From Romanomermis culicivorax (taxonomy: Eukaryota; Nematoda; Enoplea; Mermithida; Mermithidae): a DNA stretch of 64,000 nt. The translations under genes were made by a program, and so were the position numbers. Position 1 is the first letter of the stretch; each line of letters starts with the position of its first letter. The notes under the pieces were generated by a model. The model was not told where the DNA came from. It ran no database searches and saw only the letters and a program-made list of their open reading frames with translations. Positions 11,620 through 24,017 of this stretch are shown in pieces. The stretch is from positions 62,001 to 126,000 of the forward strand of contig CAWUHX010000408.1 in assembly GCA_963922205.1 (NCBI GenBank), written 5' to 3'.

Positions 11620-13085
11620 CGACCCGCGTCGTTTTTTCCGATTTTCATTCTACAAAGCAGCAGCGATTTTTCCGACGCGTATTTCCATTCTAGATCAGCG
11701 TTTTTTCTACGGAAAAATCGACGCAAAGAATTTTGGGCGTTTTTAAAACTGGAAAATTGACCGAAAATTTCCATTATCGCGTTTTTCCGACAAAAAACGC
11801 GTTTTTCGGACCGATTTGACGCCAAATTTCGCATTTTTAATGCAAATTTTATCATTTTTGCATCGAAAATGTGACAATTTCCAGTTAACATTCAGCATTT
11901 TTGAACAAAATTTGAGCAATTTCGAGTTGAAAATTTGACAATTTTGTGCGAAATTTCCAAATTTATCGCGCTTTCTCGACAAAAAACGCGTTTTTCGGAC
12001 CGATTTGACGCAAAATTTCGCTTTTTTTTGCAAATTTTATCAATTTTTGGATCCAAAATGTGACAAGTTCGAGTGAAAATTTAGCATTTTTGAGCAAAAT
12101 TTGAGCAATTTCGAGTTGAAAATTCGACAATTTTGTGCGAAATTTTCGAATTTATCGCGTTTTCCAGACAAAAAACGCGTTTTTCGGACCGATTTGACGC
12201 CAAATTTCGCATTTTTAATGCAAATTTTATCATTTTTGCATCGAAAATGTGACAATTTCCAGTTAACATTCAGCATTTTTGAACAAAATTTGAGCAATTT
12301 CGAGTTGAAAATTTGACAATTTTGTGCGAAATTTCCAAATTTATCGCGCTTTCTCGACAAAAAACGCGTTTTTCGGACCGATTTGACGCAAAATTTCGCT
12401 TTTTTTTGCAAATTTTATCAATTTTTGGATCCAAAATGTGACAAGTTCGAGTGAAAATTTAGCATTTTTGAGCAAAATTTGAGCAATTTCGAGTTGAAAA
12501 TTCGACAATTTTGTGCGAAATTTTCGAATTTATCGCGTTTTCCAGACAAAAAACGCGTTTTTCGGACCGATTTGACGCTGAATTTCGCATTTTTATGCAA
12601 ATTTTCTCATTTTGGCATCAAAAATGTGACAATTTCGAGTGAAAATTTAGCAGTTTTGAACAAAATTAGAGCAATTTCGAGTTGAAAATTTAACAATTTT
12701 GTGCGAAATTTTCAAATTTATCGCGTTTTCACAACAAAAAGCGCCGTTTTTGGACCGATTTGGGCTAAATTTCGCATTTTTTATGCAAATTTTATCAATT
12801 TTGGGATCGAAAATGTGACAATTTCCAGTTAACATTTAGCATTTTTGAACAAAATTTGAGCAATTTCGAGTTAAAAATTTAACAATTTTGTGCGAAATTT
12901 TCAAATTTATCGCGTTTTCCCGTCAAAAACGCGGTTTTCGGACCGATTTGACGCAAAATTTTGCATTTTTAATGCAAATTTCATCAATTTTTGGATCGAA
13001 AATGTGACAATTTCGAGTGAAAATTTAGCATTTTTTTCGCAAAATTTGAGCAATTTTGAGCAAAAATTTTGCAATCTGGAGCAAA
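11620..13085 (+). repeat. 188-bp satellite carrying AAAAACGCGTTTTTCGGACC, about 7 copies
   Basis: Units recur about every 188 bp (anchor AAAAAACGCG at about 11981, 12169, 12359 and onward). Alternate units are more alike (378 bp apart), so the array has a dimeric higher-order period. Outer copies (from about 12730 and before 11800) are more diverged. The frames within it, rich in Lys/Asn/Phe on both strands, are repeat artefacts. Confidence 0.9.
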
Positions 13086-13214
13086 ATTTTTGTTGAAAAA
13101 TTTCCATTTTTGAAATTTTTTCTAGGTTAATAGCGCTCGTTTTTTATTTTTTTCAAATTTCGGAGCGACGAACGCAATTTTTATTTTCAATTTTGGCGTG
13201 TTTTTCCACAAATT

Positions 13215-14528
13215 ATGAGTTCGCGCGATAAAGCCAATTATCAACAGGCCAAAAAATTGGTCGAAGATTTGAAACGCGAATCGCAATTACGTCGTATGAA
13301 AGTTTCTCAAGCGGCCAACGATATTGTAAAGTGAGCGGGAAAAAAATTCAAATTTCAAAATTTTTTGAAATTTTAAATTCAAAATTTTTTGAAAATTTAA
13401 AATTCAAAATTTTTTGAAAATTTAAAATTTTCCCCCAATAACACCAATTTTTAGATACGTCAACGTCTATTTTTTCTAACAATTTAAAAAAATCATTTTT
13501 TGAAAGAATTCAAAAAATGATGTTTTGCAGTTTACAGAAATTATTTTCTCCCAAAAATTGAAAAAAATTCATTTTTCCACAAATTCAGAAAAATATAATC
13601 AATTTTTGAATTTTACAAATCTATAATTTGAAATTTTACAAATCTATAATATGAAATTTTAGAAATTTGTAATTTTGAATTTCACGAAATTTAAATTTAA
13701 AATTTTACAAAATATTGATTTCAAATTTCCTTGAAATATTGGTAGAAAATTTTTATGAAAAATTTTGAAAAAAATTTTTCAATTTTTGAAAATATAAAAA
13801 TTTTTTAAAATTTGAAAATTTTTGGAAATTTCGAAATTCCCAAATTTTTGGAAATTTTGAAAATTTGAAAATTATTCGCAGATTTTTGGAAATTTGAAAA
13901 TTTTTAGAAATTTAAAAATTTGAAAATTTCTGGAAATTTTTGAAAATTTGAAAATTCTTGAAAATTCTCTTTTTTTGTGAAAATTTTTGAAAATTTGAAA
14001 ATTATTTGCAAATTTTTGGAAATTTAAAATTTTGAAAATTTTTGGAAATTTTTGAAAATTATTTGAAAATTCGAAAATTTTTGAGAATTCTCTTTTTTTG
14101 TGAAAATTTTTAAAAGTTCTAGGAAATTTCAAAATTTGCAAATTTTTGGAAATTTTTAAAAATTTGAAAATTATTCGCAAATTTTTGAAAATGATAAAAT
14201 TTGAAAATTTCTGGAAATTTTTGAAAATTCTCTTTTTTTGTGGAAATTTTTGAAAGTTTGAAAATTTGAAAATTTTTGAAAATTATTTGAAAATTTGAAA
14301 ATTTTTGAAAATTCTATTTTTTGTGAAAATTTTTGAAAATTTGAAAATTCAAAATTTTTTGAAAATTTAAAATTCAAAATTTTTTGAAAATTTAAAATTT
14401 CCCAAATAACACCAATTTTTAGATACGTCAACGAACACCAACGCGACGACGTTTTGGTCAACGGATTTAGTAGCCAAAAGGACAACCCGTTCCGCCCGAA
14501 AAGTTCCATCGGTTGTAGTTTACTGTAG
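13215..14528 (+). CDS. Heterotrimeric G-protein gamma subunit (2 coding exons, 73 aa)
   Basis: Gamma subunit that pairs with G-beta, anchors the dimer to the inner plasma membrane by a C-terminal lipid and couples receptors to effectors. Exon 1 is 13215-13330 (donor GTGAGC) and exon 2 is 14423-14528 (acceptor ATTTTTAG), joining in phase 2 within a lysine codon. The 73-residue product has the family's usual size and order: an N-terminal amphipathic helix (residues 6-25, QQAKKLVEDLKRES), the KVSQAA loop (29-34), a second helix, the conserved NPFR motif (60-63), and a CAAX box CSLL (70-73). The terminal leucine predicts geranylgeranylation. The start fixes the usual short N-terminus. Exon 2 is repeated at 25875-25980, and a 13-base stub of it with its splice acceptor lies at 13455. 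The specific gamma paralogue cannot be assigned from sequence alone. Confidence 0.93.
13331..14422 (+). repeat. Gamma-subunit intron of GAAAATTTTTGGAAATTT low-complexity repeat
   Basis: The intron is mostly degenerate tandem GAAAATTTTTG/GGAAATTTGAAAA with interspersed TTCTCTTTTTTTGTGAAAA blocks. The same repeat fills the APC7 intron at 24374-25874. Confidence 0.8.
13455..13467 (+). pseudogene. Truncated copy of gamma-subunit exon 2 with intact 3' splice site
   Basis: The acceptor context and first bases of exon 2 (ACACCAATTTTTAG then ATACGTCAACG) are repeated here, 968 bp before the real exon, and then diverge. Splicing to it would add four more exon-2-like residues or so and reach TAA within nine codons, giving a product without NPFR or CAAX. 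Confidence 0.75.
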
Positions 14529-14765
14529 AAAATGGGCGTGGCGAATTTTTCGGCATTTTCAGGCTTTCCTCCTCCTCCTGTGTTATATACTTTTTTGTGA
14601 TATTTCGCTTATATTTTACAAATGAGTCTTCCTCCCTCCCCCCGAGTTTCCTGGACGACCTTATCCCTGTCACGTGTTTTTGTTTTATTTTCCGTCAGAG
14701 AGCCTTTCGCATTCATTTGGCCTTGGAATTTCACGCGGTGAACGATGCACTTTTTTTCTTGAGAC

Positions 14766-14771
14766 AATAAA
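14766..14771 (+). promoter_or_regulatory. Likely poly(A) signal of the gamma-subunit gene
   Basis: AATAAA lies 238 bp after the stop codon, in non-repetitive sequence just before the 316-bp repeats. Confidence 0.6.
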
Positions 14772-14823
14772 ATTTTAATTGGATAAGCTTTCCAATGAAT
14801 CCAAATGCTATTTTTCGGAAAGA

Positions 14824-16235
14824 GCTCGACGAGATCTATCGATTGATACCCAATTTGCTAGGGTTTAATTGAAAAACATAATTCCCAACTCCATGGTCGT
14901 GCCCTGAAGCTAAAATTTTTTTGATTCCAAAACCTGTCGATATGGGTATCGATCGATAGGTCTCGTCGAGCGCTATCCAACAATACTAGTCTTAGCACTA
15001 TATCTTAATTTTTGATCCTGAAAATACATGATTAGCATGGTACTTTTTTCGGACAAAAATGTTGACCAATGAAAATTTTTATAACTCCGCCCTTTTCGAA
15101 CATATCGAAGCTTGTTTAGCCACGCCCCCAACGTGAAAATCCACCAATCAAAGCATTCATTGATCCTCAACTTGCTACAATTTGGAGAAATAAAAAATTC
15201 CCAACTCCATGGTCGTGCCCTGAAGCTAAAATTTTTTTTGGTTCCGAAACCTGTCAATATGGGTATCGATCGATAGGTCTCGTCGAGCGCTATCCAAAAA
15301 TACTAGTCTTAGCACTGTATCTTTATTTTTGATCCTAAAAATACATGATTAGCATGGTACTTTTTTCGGACAAAAATGTTGACCAATGAAAATGTTTATA
15401 ACTCCGCCCTTTTCGAACATATCGAAGCTTGTTTAGCCACGCCCCCAATATGAAAATCCACCAATCAAGGCATTCATTGATCCCCAACTTGCTACAATTT
15501 GGAGAAATGAAAATTCCCAACTCCATGGTCGTGCCCTGAAGCTAAAATTTTTTTTGGTTCCGAAACCTGTCAATATGGGTATCGATCGATAGGTCTCGTC
15601 GAGCGCTATCCAAAAATACTAGTCTTAGCACTGTATCTTTATTTTTGATCCTAAAAATACATGATTAGCATGGTACTTTTTTCGGACAAAAATGTTGACC
15701 AATGAAAATTTTTATAACTCCGCCCTTTTCGAACATATCGAAGCTTGTTTAGCCACGCCCCCAATATGAAAATCCACCAATCAAGGCATTCATTGATCCC
15801 CAACTTGCTACAATTTGGAGAAATGAAAATTCCCAACTCCATGGTCGTGCCCTGAAGCTAAAATTTTTTTTGGTTCCGAAACCTGTCAATATGGGTATCG
15901 ATCGATAGGTCTCGTCGAGCGCTATCCAAAAATACTAGTCTTAGCACTGTATCTTTATTTTTGATCCTAAAAATACATGATTAGCATGGTACTTTTTTCG
16001 GACAAAAATGTTGACCAATGAAAATTTTTATAACTCCGCCCTTTTCGAACATATCGAAGCTTGTTTAGCCACGCCCCCAACATGAAAATCCACCAATCAA
16101 GGCATTCATTGATCCTCAACTTGCTACAATTTGGAGAAATGAAAATTCCCAACTCCATGGTTGTGCCCTGGGGCAAAAAATTTTTTGGTTCCAAAACCTG
16201 CCGATATGGATATTGATCGATAGGTCTCGTCGAGC
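14824..16235. repeat. Inverted-repeat-bounded block with four 316-bp tandem units
   Basis: A 29-bp arm at 14824-14852 (begins GCTCGACGAGATCTATCG) has its inverted partner at 16207-16235. Between them the junction word GGGTATCGATCGATAGG recurs at about 14945, 15262, 15578 and 15894, giving four 316-bp units. Each contains the 12-bp palindrome TATCGATCGATA, one ATAACTCCGCCC and one CCAATCA. The block lies between the tails of the gamma gene and the left APC7 copy. It may derive from a foldback or MITE-type element; no transposase is present. Sixty-odd-residue frames repeating every 316 bp are artefacts. Confidence 0.85.
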
Positions 16236-16644
16236 ACTATCCAAAAAACTAACTTTCGTGATCGTATCTCTATTATTGATCCTAAAAACTTATGATTAGT
16301 GTACTTTATTTATAAACAATTAATAATTACAAGTTAAATAATAAGGCGGAGCCAAAAATTAAGTCCGCCCTTTTTCGTCTGCATCATTTTTTTAGATACG
16401 CCCTCTACAAAAAAGAACCAATCAGAAAGAGCCGAAAATCACATAACTCCGCCCTTTTTTGCTCCGCCTTTTACAAAAAAATCGAGCAATCAGACAGTAT
16501 ACAACTCCGCCCAATGTTTTCTTGCTCCGCCCTTCCGCGTAATCAATAAGAGCCGAATAGTATATAACTCCGCCCTCTTCGGCCACATCCAAGTTTCTTC
16601 GACCCCGCCCATAGAAAAATCGACCAATCAAAATTGATCAATCA
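16236..16644 (-). promoter_or_regulatory. 3' UTR of left APC7 copy with repeated GC-box / CCAAT-box modules
   Basis: Four degenerate modules of about 60-75 bp recur between about 16340 and 16640. Each has ACTCCGCCC or GTCCGCCC, a second CGCCC about 20 bp on, an A-run, then CCAATCA or a close variant. TTTATT at 16305-16310 reads AATAAA on the minus strand, 335 bp past the APC7 stop, and is a plausible poly(A) signal. On the APC7 sense strand the modules read TGATTGG and GGGCGGAGT. Confidence 0.6.
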
Positions 16645-16921
16645 CTACTCCATGGCCACATCCTCCTCTTCGTCCAATAAACCGACGAGCGTAGTCGTCG
16701 CTAACAACGACGATTCAGCCGGCGCGACGCGTCTGACGCGCGTCGCCGGCGGCTCAGCGTCAGCGTCGACGGGCGTTGTCGTCGACGTCGCGTTTGACGC
16801 CGTGACGCCGGCGGCGACGTTTTGATCGGCGGACGACGCTGACGTTGACGTTATTGTCGCGGATAGATCGTTCAAGCCGGCCAGCGCGGCGTCGTCTTGC
16901 GGGTCGAGCGTCAAGGCGAAT

Positions 16922-19034
16922 CTGAAGAGGAAAAAAATTCGAAAAAAGAAAAAATTAACAAAAATTGAAAATTAAAAAAAAAATCAGAAGGAAAATTTAA
17001 AAAAAAAACATTCAAAAAATCAGAAAGAAAATTAAAAAAATTAAAACAAAAAATTCAAAAAGAGAAAAAATGTAAAAAATAAAAAAAAAATTGAATTATA
17101 AAAAAATTTAAAAAAAATCAAAAAATCAGAACGAAAATTCAAAAAATCAAAAACAAAATTCAAAAAAAGAAAAAAATTCAAAAAAAGAAAAAAATTCAAA
17201 AAAATCAGAACGAAAATTCAAGAATTCTAAAAAACAAAAAATTGAAAGAACAAATTCAAAACATAGAAAAAAATTTTAAAAAATCAAAATGAGAAAAAAT
17301 TTGAAAAATCAAAACAAAAATTCTAAAAAAATAAAAAATTAAAGAAAACACCAAATTCAAAGTTTTGAAAAAAATTCGAAAAAAGAAAAAATTAAAAATT
17401 AAAAAAAAAATCAGAAGGAAAATTTAAAAAAAACATTCAAAAAAAGAAGATAAAAAGAAAAAAATGAAAGAAATAAAAAACAAAAAAAAAGAAATGAAAA
17501 AATACAATAAAATTTAAAAAAAAATTCAAAAAATCACAAAGAAAATTCAAAAAATTAAAACAAAAAATTCGAAAAAAATGAAAGGAATAAAAAAACAAAA
17601 AATTGAATTATAAAATAATTTGAAAAAAATTAAAAAAATCAGAACGAAAATTCAAAAAATCAAAAACAAAATTCAAAAAAGAAAAAAATTCGAAAAAAGG
17701 AAAAAAATTCAAAAAAATAAAAAACAAAAAATTGAGAAAACAAATTCAAAACATAGAAAAAAAATTAAAAAAAATCAAAATGAGAAAAAATTTGAAAAAT
17801 CAAAACAAAAATTAAAAAAAAATTAAAGAAAACACCAAATTCAAAACATAAGAAAGAAAAAATTCAAAATGAAAAAAATTAGAACAAAAATCCAAAAAAA
17901 AATTTTTTTGACTCAAAAATTTGCACAAAACTTTTTTTTTCTTGAAAAATTTTAAGATGAATTGAAACACGATGTAACGCGTTTACGAAAAATTGAATTT
18001 TTTCAAAATTTTAATGCAAATTTACACCGAAAAATTCGGAATTCTGAAGAACAGTTTACACATTTTGAAATTTAGTTTCTATTTAAAACTTTACACACAT
18101 TTCCTTAATTTTCATTAAATTCAAAAAATGAAAGCTTACACTAATTTTTCAAAATTTTAAAATTTTCGTCAGAATTTACATGTAAAATTGAAATTTTTAA
18201 ACAAAATTCTATTTTTGGAACGCACTTTAAACAGGTTTACAAAAATGTTACTTTTTAAAACATAATTTTTTAAAATTCAAAATCTGAACGTTTTTACACA
18301 TTTTCAAAAATTTGAAATTTTGATGTGAATTTACGTAAAAAATTCGAATTTTTGAGCAAAATTTCAAATTTCCGCAAAATAATTCTGAATTTTAAAATTG
18401 AAACTTGACACAATTTTTTTTCAAAAATTAAGATTTTGACGAAAATTTACGTCTAAAATTCGAATTTTGAGCAAAATTTCACTTTTTTGCACAATTATTT
18501 CTAATTCAAAAATTGAAACTTTATGTTAAATTTTCAAAAATTTAAGATTTTGTTTGAAAATACAAATTTTCGAACAAAAATTTTAATTTAGAAAAAAAGT
18601 TTACACAAATTTTTTAAAAATTAAGAATTCTTAAGAAAATTTTCTTCAAAAATTCAAAATTTCACAGTTTCAGAAAATTATTTTAAATTCAAAAAATGGA
18701 AGTCTACACAAATTTGTCAAAAATTTAGAATTTTAATCAATTTTACACAAAAGATCCGAATTTTTCAAACACAAATTTCTATATTTTCTAAACGTAGTTT
18801 AAACAAATTTACAAAAATTTTACTTTGCGCAATGTCATTTTTTCAATTGATAAAATTGAAACTTTACATTCATTTTTAAAAAATGCGAAATTTGCATTAA
18901 ATTTACACCAAAATTCCAATTTTCGTGTAAAATTTACATTTTTGGTTAAAAATGATTTTGGAAAATTGAGACTTTACACCAACTTTTTTGAAACATAATT
19001 TTTACGGAATTTCAAAAAATTATGCAAATTTTAC
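16922..19034 (-). repeat. Intron 6 of the left APC7 copy: A-rich repeats and TTTACAC-bearing sequence
   Basis: 16922-17880 is AAAATTCAAAAA/AGAAAAAAATT low complexity. From about 17940 to 19030 it is AT-rich sequence punctuated by TTTACAC/TTTACACAAA every 50-100 bp. No coding sequence was seen. Confidence 0.75.
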
Positions 19035-19186
19035 CTATAACTATCCATTGCCTGCGAGTGTAAACTGCTTTTGCCCAAAATTTCGCCCAACATGCCGTGT
19101 AATTTGCTGTTTACACAAATGGAAGTTTGTCGTTTTAATAAATCGATTGCTTTTTCGTATTGTTTAGTGCGATCGTAAATATTGAC

Positions 19187-21615
19187 CTGAAAAAAGAATT
19201 TTTTAAATTTTTTTTTGGAAAAAAATTTTTTTTTAAATTTTTTTTGGAAAAAAATTTTTTTTTAAATTTTTTTAAAAATAATTTTTTTTAATCTTTTTAA
19301 AAAATAATTTTTTTTTTAATTTTTTTTCAAAAAATAATTTTTTTTTCCAAATTTCGAAACAATTGGTTTTTTTAAATTTTTTCAAAAATGATTTTTTTGG
19401 AATTTTTCTTCAAAAAAAAATAAATTATGTAAACTGTAAAAAATTAATTTCGTTTAAAATTTTTTCTCTAATTTTTAAATCTCCACATTTTCAGCGTTTT
19501 ACTAGCAAAAAAATGGTTTCTAAAATTTCTCGAAATTTAAAATTTTGTAATAATGCAAAAAAATTGACTTTTTTGAAAAATAACTTTTTGAAAAAATTAA
19601 TTTTGAAAACTGTTGAAAAATGATTTTCCGAATTAAAATAAATTTTTATAAGCTAAAAAAAAGATTTTTCTTTGAATTTATTGAAAAAAAACAAATATTT
19701 TAAAATGGATAAATTTTGAAATAAATTTTTTTTTTTTGAAATTTTGAGAAAAAAAATTTTTAGAAATTTTAAAAAAGCATGTTTTTGATTTTTTTTGTTG
19801 AAAAAATTGGTTTTGTAAACTGTAAACAATTAATTTATTTCACTTTCGAAAAACTGAATTTTTTTATAATTGTAAAATTTAAAATTCAAATTTCGCAAAA
19901 CTAAAAAATTGTAGAATTTAAATTTTGTAAAATTTAAAATTTAAAATTTTGTAAAATTTAAAATTGAAAATTTTGTGAAATTTAAAATCTAAATTTTGTA
20001 AAATTTAAAATCGAAAATTTTGTAAAATTTAAAATCTAAATTTCGTTAAATTCAAAATCTAAATTTTGTAAAATTTAAAATTGAAAATTTTGTAAAATTT
20101 AAAATCTAAATTTTGTAAAATTTAAAATCCAAATTTTGTAAAATTAAAAATCTAAATTTTGTAAAATTCAAATTGAAAATTTTGTAAAATTTAAAATTGA
20201 AAATTTTGTAGAATTCAAAATCTAAATTTTGAAAAATTTATAATCTAAATTTTGTAAAATTTAAAATTGAAAATTTTGTAAAATTTAAAATCTAAATTTT
20301 GTAAAATTGAAAATTTTGTAAAACATTTTTTTGGAAAAAAAAATTTTTTTTTCAAATTTTTTGAAAAAATAAAATTTTTTGAAAAAAGTCATTTCATCTA
20401 GGTTTTTTGAAAAAAAATTTTTTTCCTTTTTTAAAAAAAATTAATTTTTTTTTAATTTTGAAACAATTGGTTTTTTTAATTTTTTCAAAAATAATTTTTT
20501 TGGAATTTTTCTTCAAAAAAAAAAAAATAAATTATGTAAACTGTAAAAAATTAATTTTGTTTAAAATTTTTTCTCCAATTTTTAAAAAGAAAACTAATGT
20601 AAAATTGGACAAAATGAACTTTTCTCCACATTTTCAGCGTTTTACTAGCAAAAAAATGGTTTCTAAAATTTCTAGAAAATTAAAATTTTGTAATAATGCA
20701 AAAAAATTGAGTTTTGTGAAAAATGAATTTTCGAAAAAATAAATTTTTATAAGCTACAAAAAAGATTTTTTTTCGAATTTGTTGAAAAAAACAAATATTT
20801 TAAAATGGATAAATTTTGAAATAAATTTTTTTTTTTTTGAAATTTTGAGAAAAATACATTTTTAGAAATTTGAAAAATATGTTTTTGAATTTTTTTTTTT
20901 GAAAAAAATTTGTTTTGTAAACTGTAAACAATTAATTTATTTAACTTTCGAGAAAAATGAATTTTTCAATAATTGTAAAATTTAAAATTCAAATTTCGCA
21001 AAATTTTAAATTTGTGAAGTTTAAAATTGAAAATTTTTCAAAAATCGAAAATTTCTTAAATTTAAATTATAATTTTGTAAAATGCAGAAATTGATTATAT
21101 TTTTCTGAATTTGCGGAAAAATGAATTTATTTCAATCTTTAGAAAAAAAGAATATTTTTTTACTTCAAAAAATAAATGTTGAAAACTCCAAAAAATGATT
21201 AAAAAAATTTAAAATCTAAATTTTGTAAAATTTAAAATCAAAATTTTGTAAAATTTAAAATCAAAATTTTGTAGAATTTAAAATCAAAATTTTATAAAAT
21301 TTAAAATCTAAATTTTGTAAAATTTAAAATCAAAATTTTATAAAATTTAAAATCAAAATTTTATAAAATTTAAAATCTAAATTTTGTAAAATTTAAAATG
21401 TAAATTTTGTAAGACTTATAATCTAAATTTTGTAAGACTTAAATTCTAAATTTTGTGAAATTTAAAATCTAAATTTTGTAAAACTTAAAATCTAAATTTT
21501 GTAAAATTTAAAATCTAAATTTTATAAAATTTAAAATTTGTAAAATTTAAAATTGAATTTTGTAAAATTTGAAATTAAATTTTGTAAAATTTAAAATTTA
21601 AAATTTGTAAAATAC
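19187..21615 (-). repeat. Intron 5 of the left APC7 copy: 23-bp AAAATTTAAAATCTAAATTTTGT arrays
   Basis: Runs of T/A low complexity, a sequence module present twice (about 19355-19620 and 20450-20740), then arrays of an approximately 23-bp unit (TAAAATTTAAAATCTAAATTT) at about 19870-20320 and 21210-21610. No coding sequence was seen. Confidence 0.75.
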
Positions 21616-21844
21616 CAGCAAATAAACGGCGTTTAGTAGATGCGGGGCCGTTTTGACGGCTTTTTCTAGCATCAACTGAGATTCGGCCAGGGTCGAGGCT
21701 TCTTTGGACAGGACGGTGGCGTAGAGGGTCATGGCGCGGGCCGTTTGACCCGTCTGTTTCAGGCACAAAGCCCCCACCGACCGGGCTTCCTTAATTTTTT
21801 GCCTCTCCAATAAACAATTGACTAGACCTTCGTATAGTTCGTAC

Positions 21845-24017
21845 CTGGAGAATTTAAAAAAATTAAAATTTAAAAATTTATTTTAAAATTTTTAAAAATT
21901 TTTATATTTTGGAAAAAAATTTAAAAATTTGAATTTTAAATTTGAAAATTTGAATTTTAAATTTGAAAAAAAATTTAAATTTTGAAAAAAATTCAAATTT
22001 AGAAGAAATTTCAAATTTTCTGACAAATTTAATTTAAATAAATAAATCTTATCTTTGAATTTTTGAAAAAAATTAATTTTGCAAATTTAAAAACTTTATT
22101 TTTGTCTATTTTTTTTAATAATTTTCTTTTTCATTTTTACAGAAAATAAATTTTGTGGAGTGCAAAAATTTAATTTTTTCAAAAAATTTTTTGGAAAAGT
22201 CTTTTTTGTAAACTGTAAAATTTTTTTTCTCATTTTTTTGAAAAAATGAATTTTGTAAACTGTAAAACATCAATTTTTTTTAAATAATTTTCTTTCATTT
22301 CTACAAAAAAATTTTGTAAAGTGCGGAAAAAGATTTTTTAAATTCTTGGGAAACAATTTTTTTAGTTTTCGAAAAAATTCTGTAAATTGTAAAAAATTAT
22401 TTTTTTTCAATTTTTTGGAAAAATAAAATTTGTAAACTATAAAACACAATTTTTTCAATTTTTTCAAAAATGATTTTTTTTTATTTTTTGCAATAATTAA
22501 ATTTTGAAAACTACACAACACAAATTGTTTCAAATTTTCACAAAAATTTTGTAAACTGTAAAAATGACTTTTCAAAGTCTTTTGAAAAAATAAATTTTGT
22601 AAATTGTAAAAAATGCATTTTTTAATTTTATGGAAAAAAAAATTTTTCAAACTTCAAAACATTTTTTCAAACTTTTTTTGAAAATGATATTTTTTAATTT
22701 TTAAAATCTTGAATTTAATGTAAAAATAAAATTCACAAAAAAGAGGAAAAATTGTTGAAACAAAAAAAGAAAACTGATAAAAAAGTTGAACAAGAATGCA
22801 AAAAATGGAATAAAATAAAATTTTTGAAAAATTTTGAATTTTGAAAAATTCTAAAACTTTCGAAAATTTTTAAATTTTCTAGAAATTTCAAATGTTTTGT
22901 AAAAAAAATTTATAAAAATTCATTAAAAAACAAAAAAGGAGGAAAAATTATTGAAAAAAAGAAAACTGATAAAAAAGTTAATCAAAAATGCAAAAGAAAT
23001 AAGATAAAATAAATTTTTCAAAAATCTAAAATTTTCAAAAAAAAATTGAATTTTCGAGAAAAAAATTTAATTTTCGAAAATTTTAAATTTTAAAAAAATT
23101 TAAATTTTAAAAAAATTTTAAATTTTGAAAAAATTTTAAATTTTAAAAAAATTTTAAATTTTAAAAAAATTCCAAATATTTCAACCAACTCGTACAAATT
23201 ATATCGCAAAGATTTTTTGTGAATCGCAAAAATTTATAAAAAAAGAGGAAATATCGTTAGAAAAAAAGAAAACGGATAAAAAAGCTAAACAAAAATGCAA
23301 AAAATGGAATAAAATTAAATTTTCAAAAATTTTAAATTTTTTGCAAAGGTTTATTAGTGAACCCTTAAAATTCACCAAAAAAGCAAAAAAAGGAAAAATC
23401 GTTGAAAAAACCAAATAAAAAAACTGGAGAAAAATGAAAAAATTAAAATTTTTAAAAATTCAAAATTCCCAAAAATTCAAAATTTCGAAAAATTTGAAAT
23501 TTTTAGAAATTTCAAAACTTTTTTGCAAAGCTTTTTCAGTGAACCCTTAAAATTCACAAAAGAAGCAAAAAAAGGAAAAATCGTTGAAAAAAAAACAATT
23601 AAAAAAAGCTGAACAAAAATGAAGAAAAATGAAAATTTCCAAAAATTTAAAATTTCCGAAAATTTAAAATTTTTGAAAATTTCAAAACTTTTTTAGTGAA
23701 CCCTTGAAATTCACAAAAAAAGCAAAAAAATGGAAATTTTTAAAAATTTAAAATTACCGAAAATTTAAAATTTCCAAAAATTTAAAATTTTTTAAAATTT
23801 CAAAACTTTTTTGCAAAGCTTTTTAGGTGAACCCTTAAAATTCACAAAAAAACAGAAAAAAAGGAAAAATGGTTGAAAAAACAAATTTAAAAAAAAACTG
23901 AACAAAAATGAAAAAAAATGAAAATTTTTAAAAATTCGAAATTTCCAAAAATTTAAAATTTTGAAAAAATTTTTAAAATTTTCAAAAATTTTTAAAATTT
24001 TAAATATTTCAACTAAC
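21845..24017 (-). repeat. Intron 4 of the left APC7 copy: AT-rich with repeated pseudo-boundary modules
   Basis: AT-rich DNA in which a module ending like the start of intron 4 (CAACTAACCTGTACAAATTATATTGCAAAGC in plus orientation, read in pieces) recurs in degenerate form near 23180, and shorter GCAAAGCTTTTT-GTGAACCCTTAAAATTCAC modules recur about every 190 bp from 23340 to 23840. These look like tandem copies of the exon 4 donor region, with the exon part lost. Confidence 0.6.

Noticed and set aside
15335-16194. Identical 63-75-aa minus-strand frames every 316 bp
   Set aside because: One frame per tandem unit; no splice, domain or codon evidence.
16634-16825. Ser/Val/Ala-rich plus-strand frame (also 27455-27907)
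   Set aside because: Antisense shadow of APC7 exon 7.
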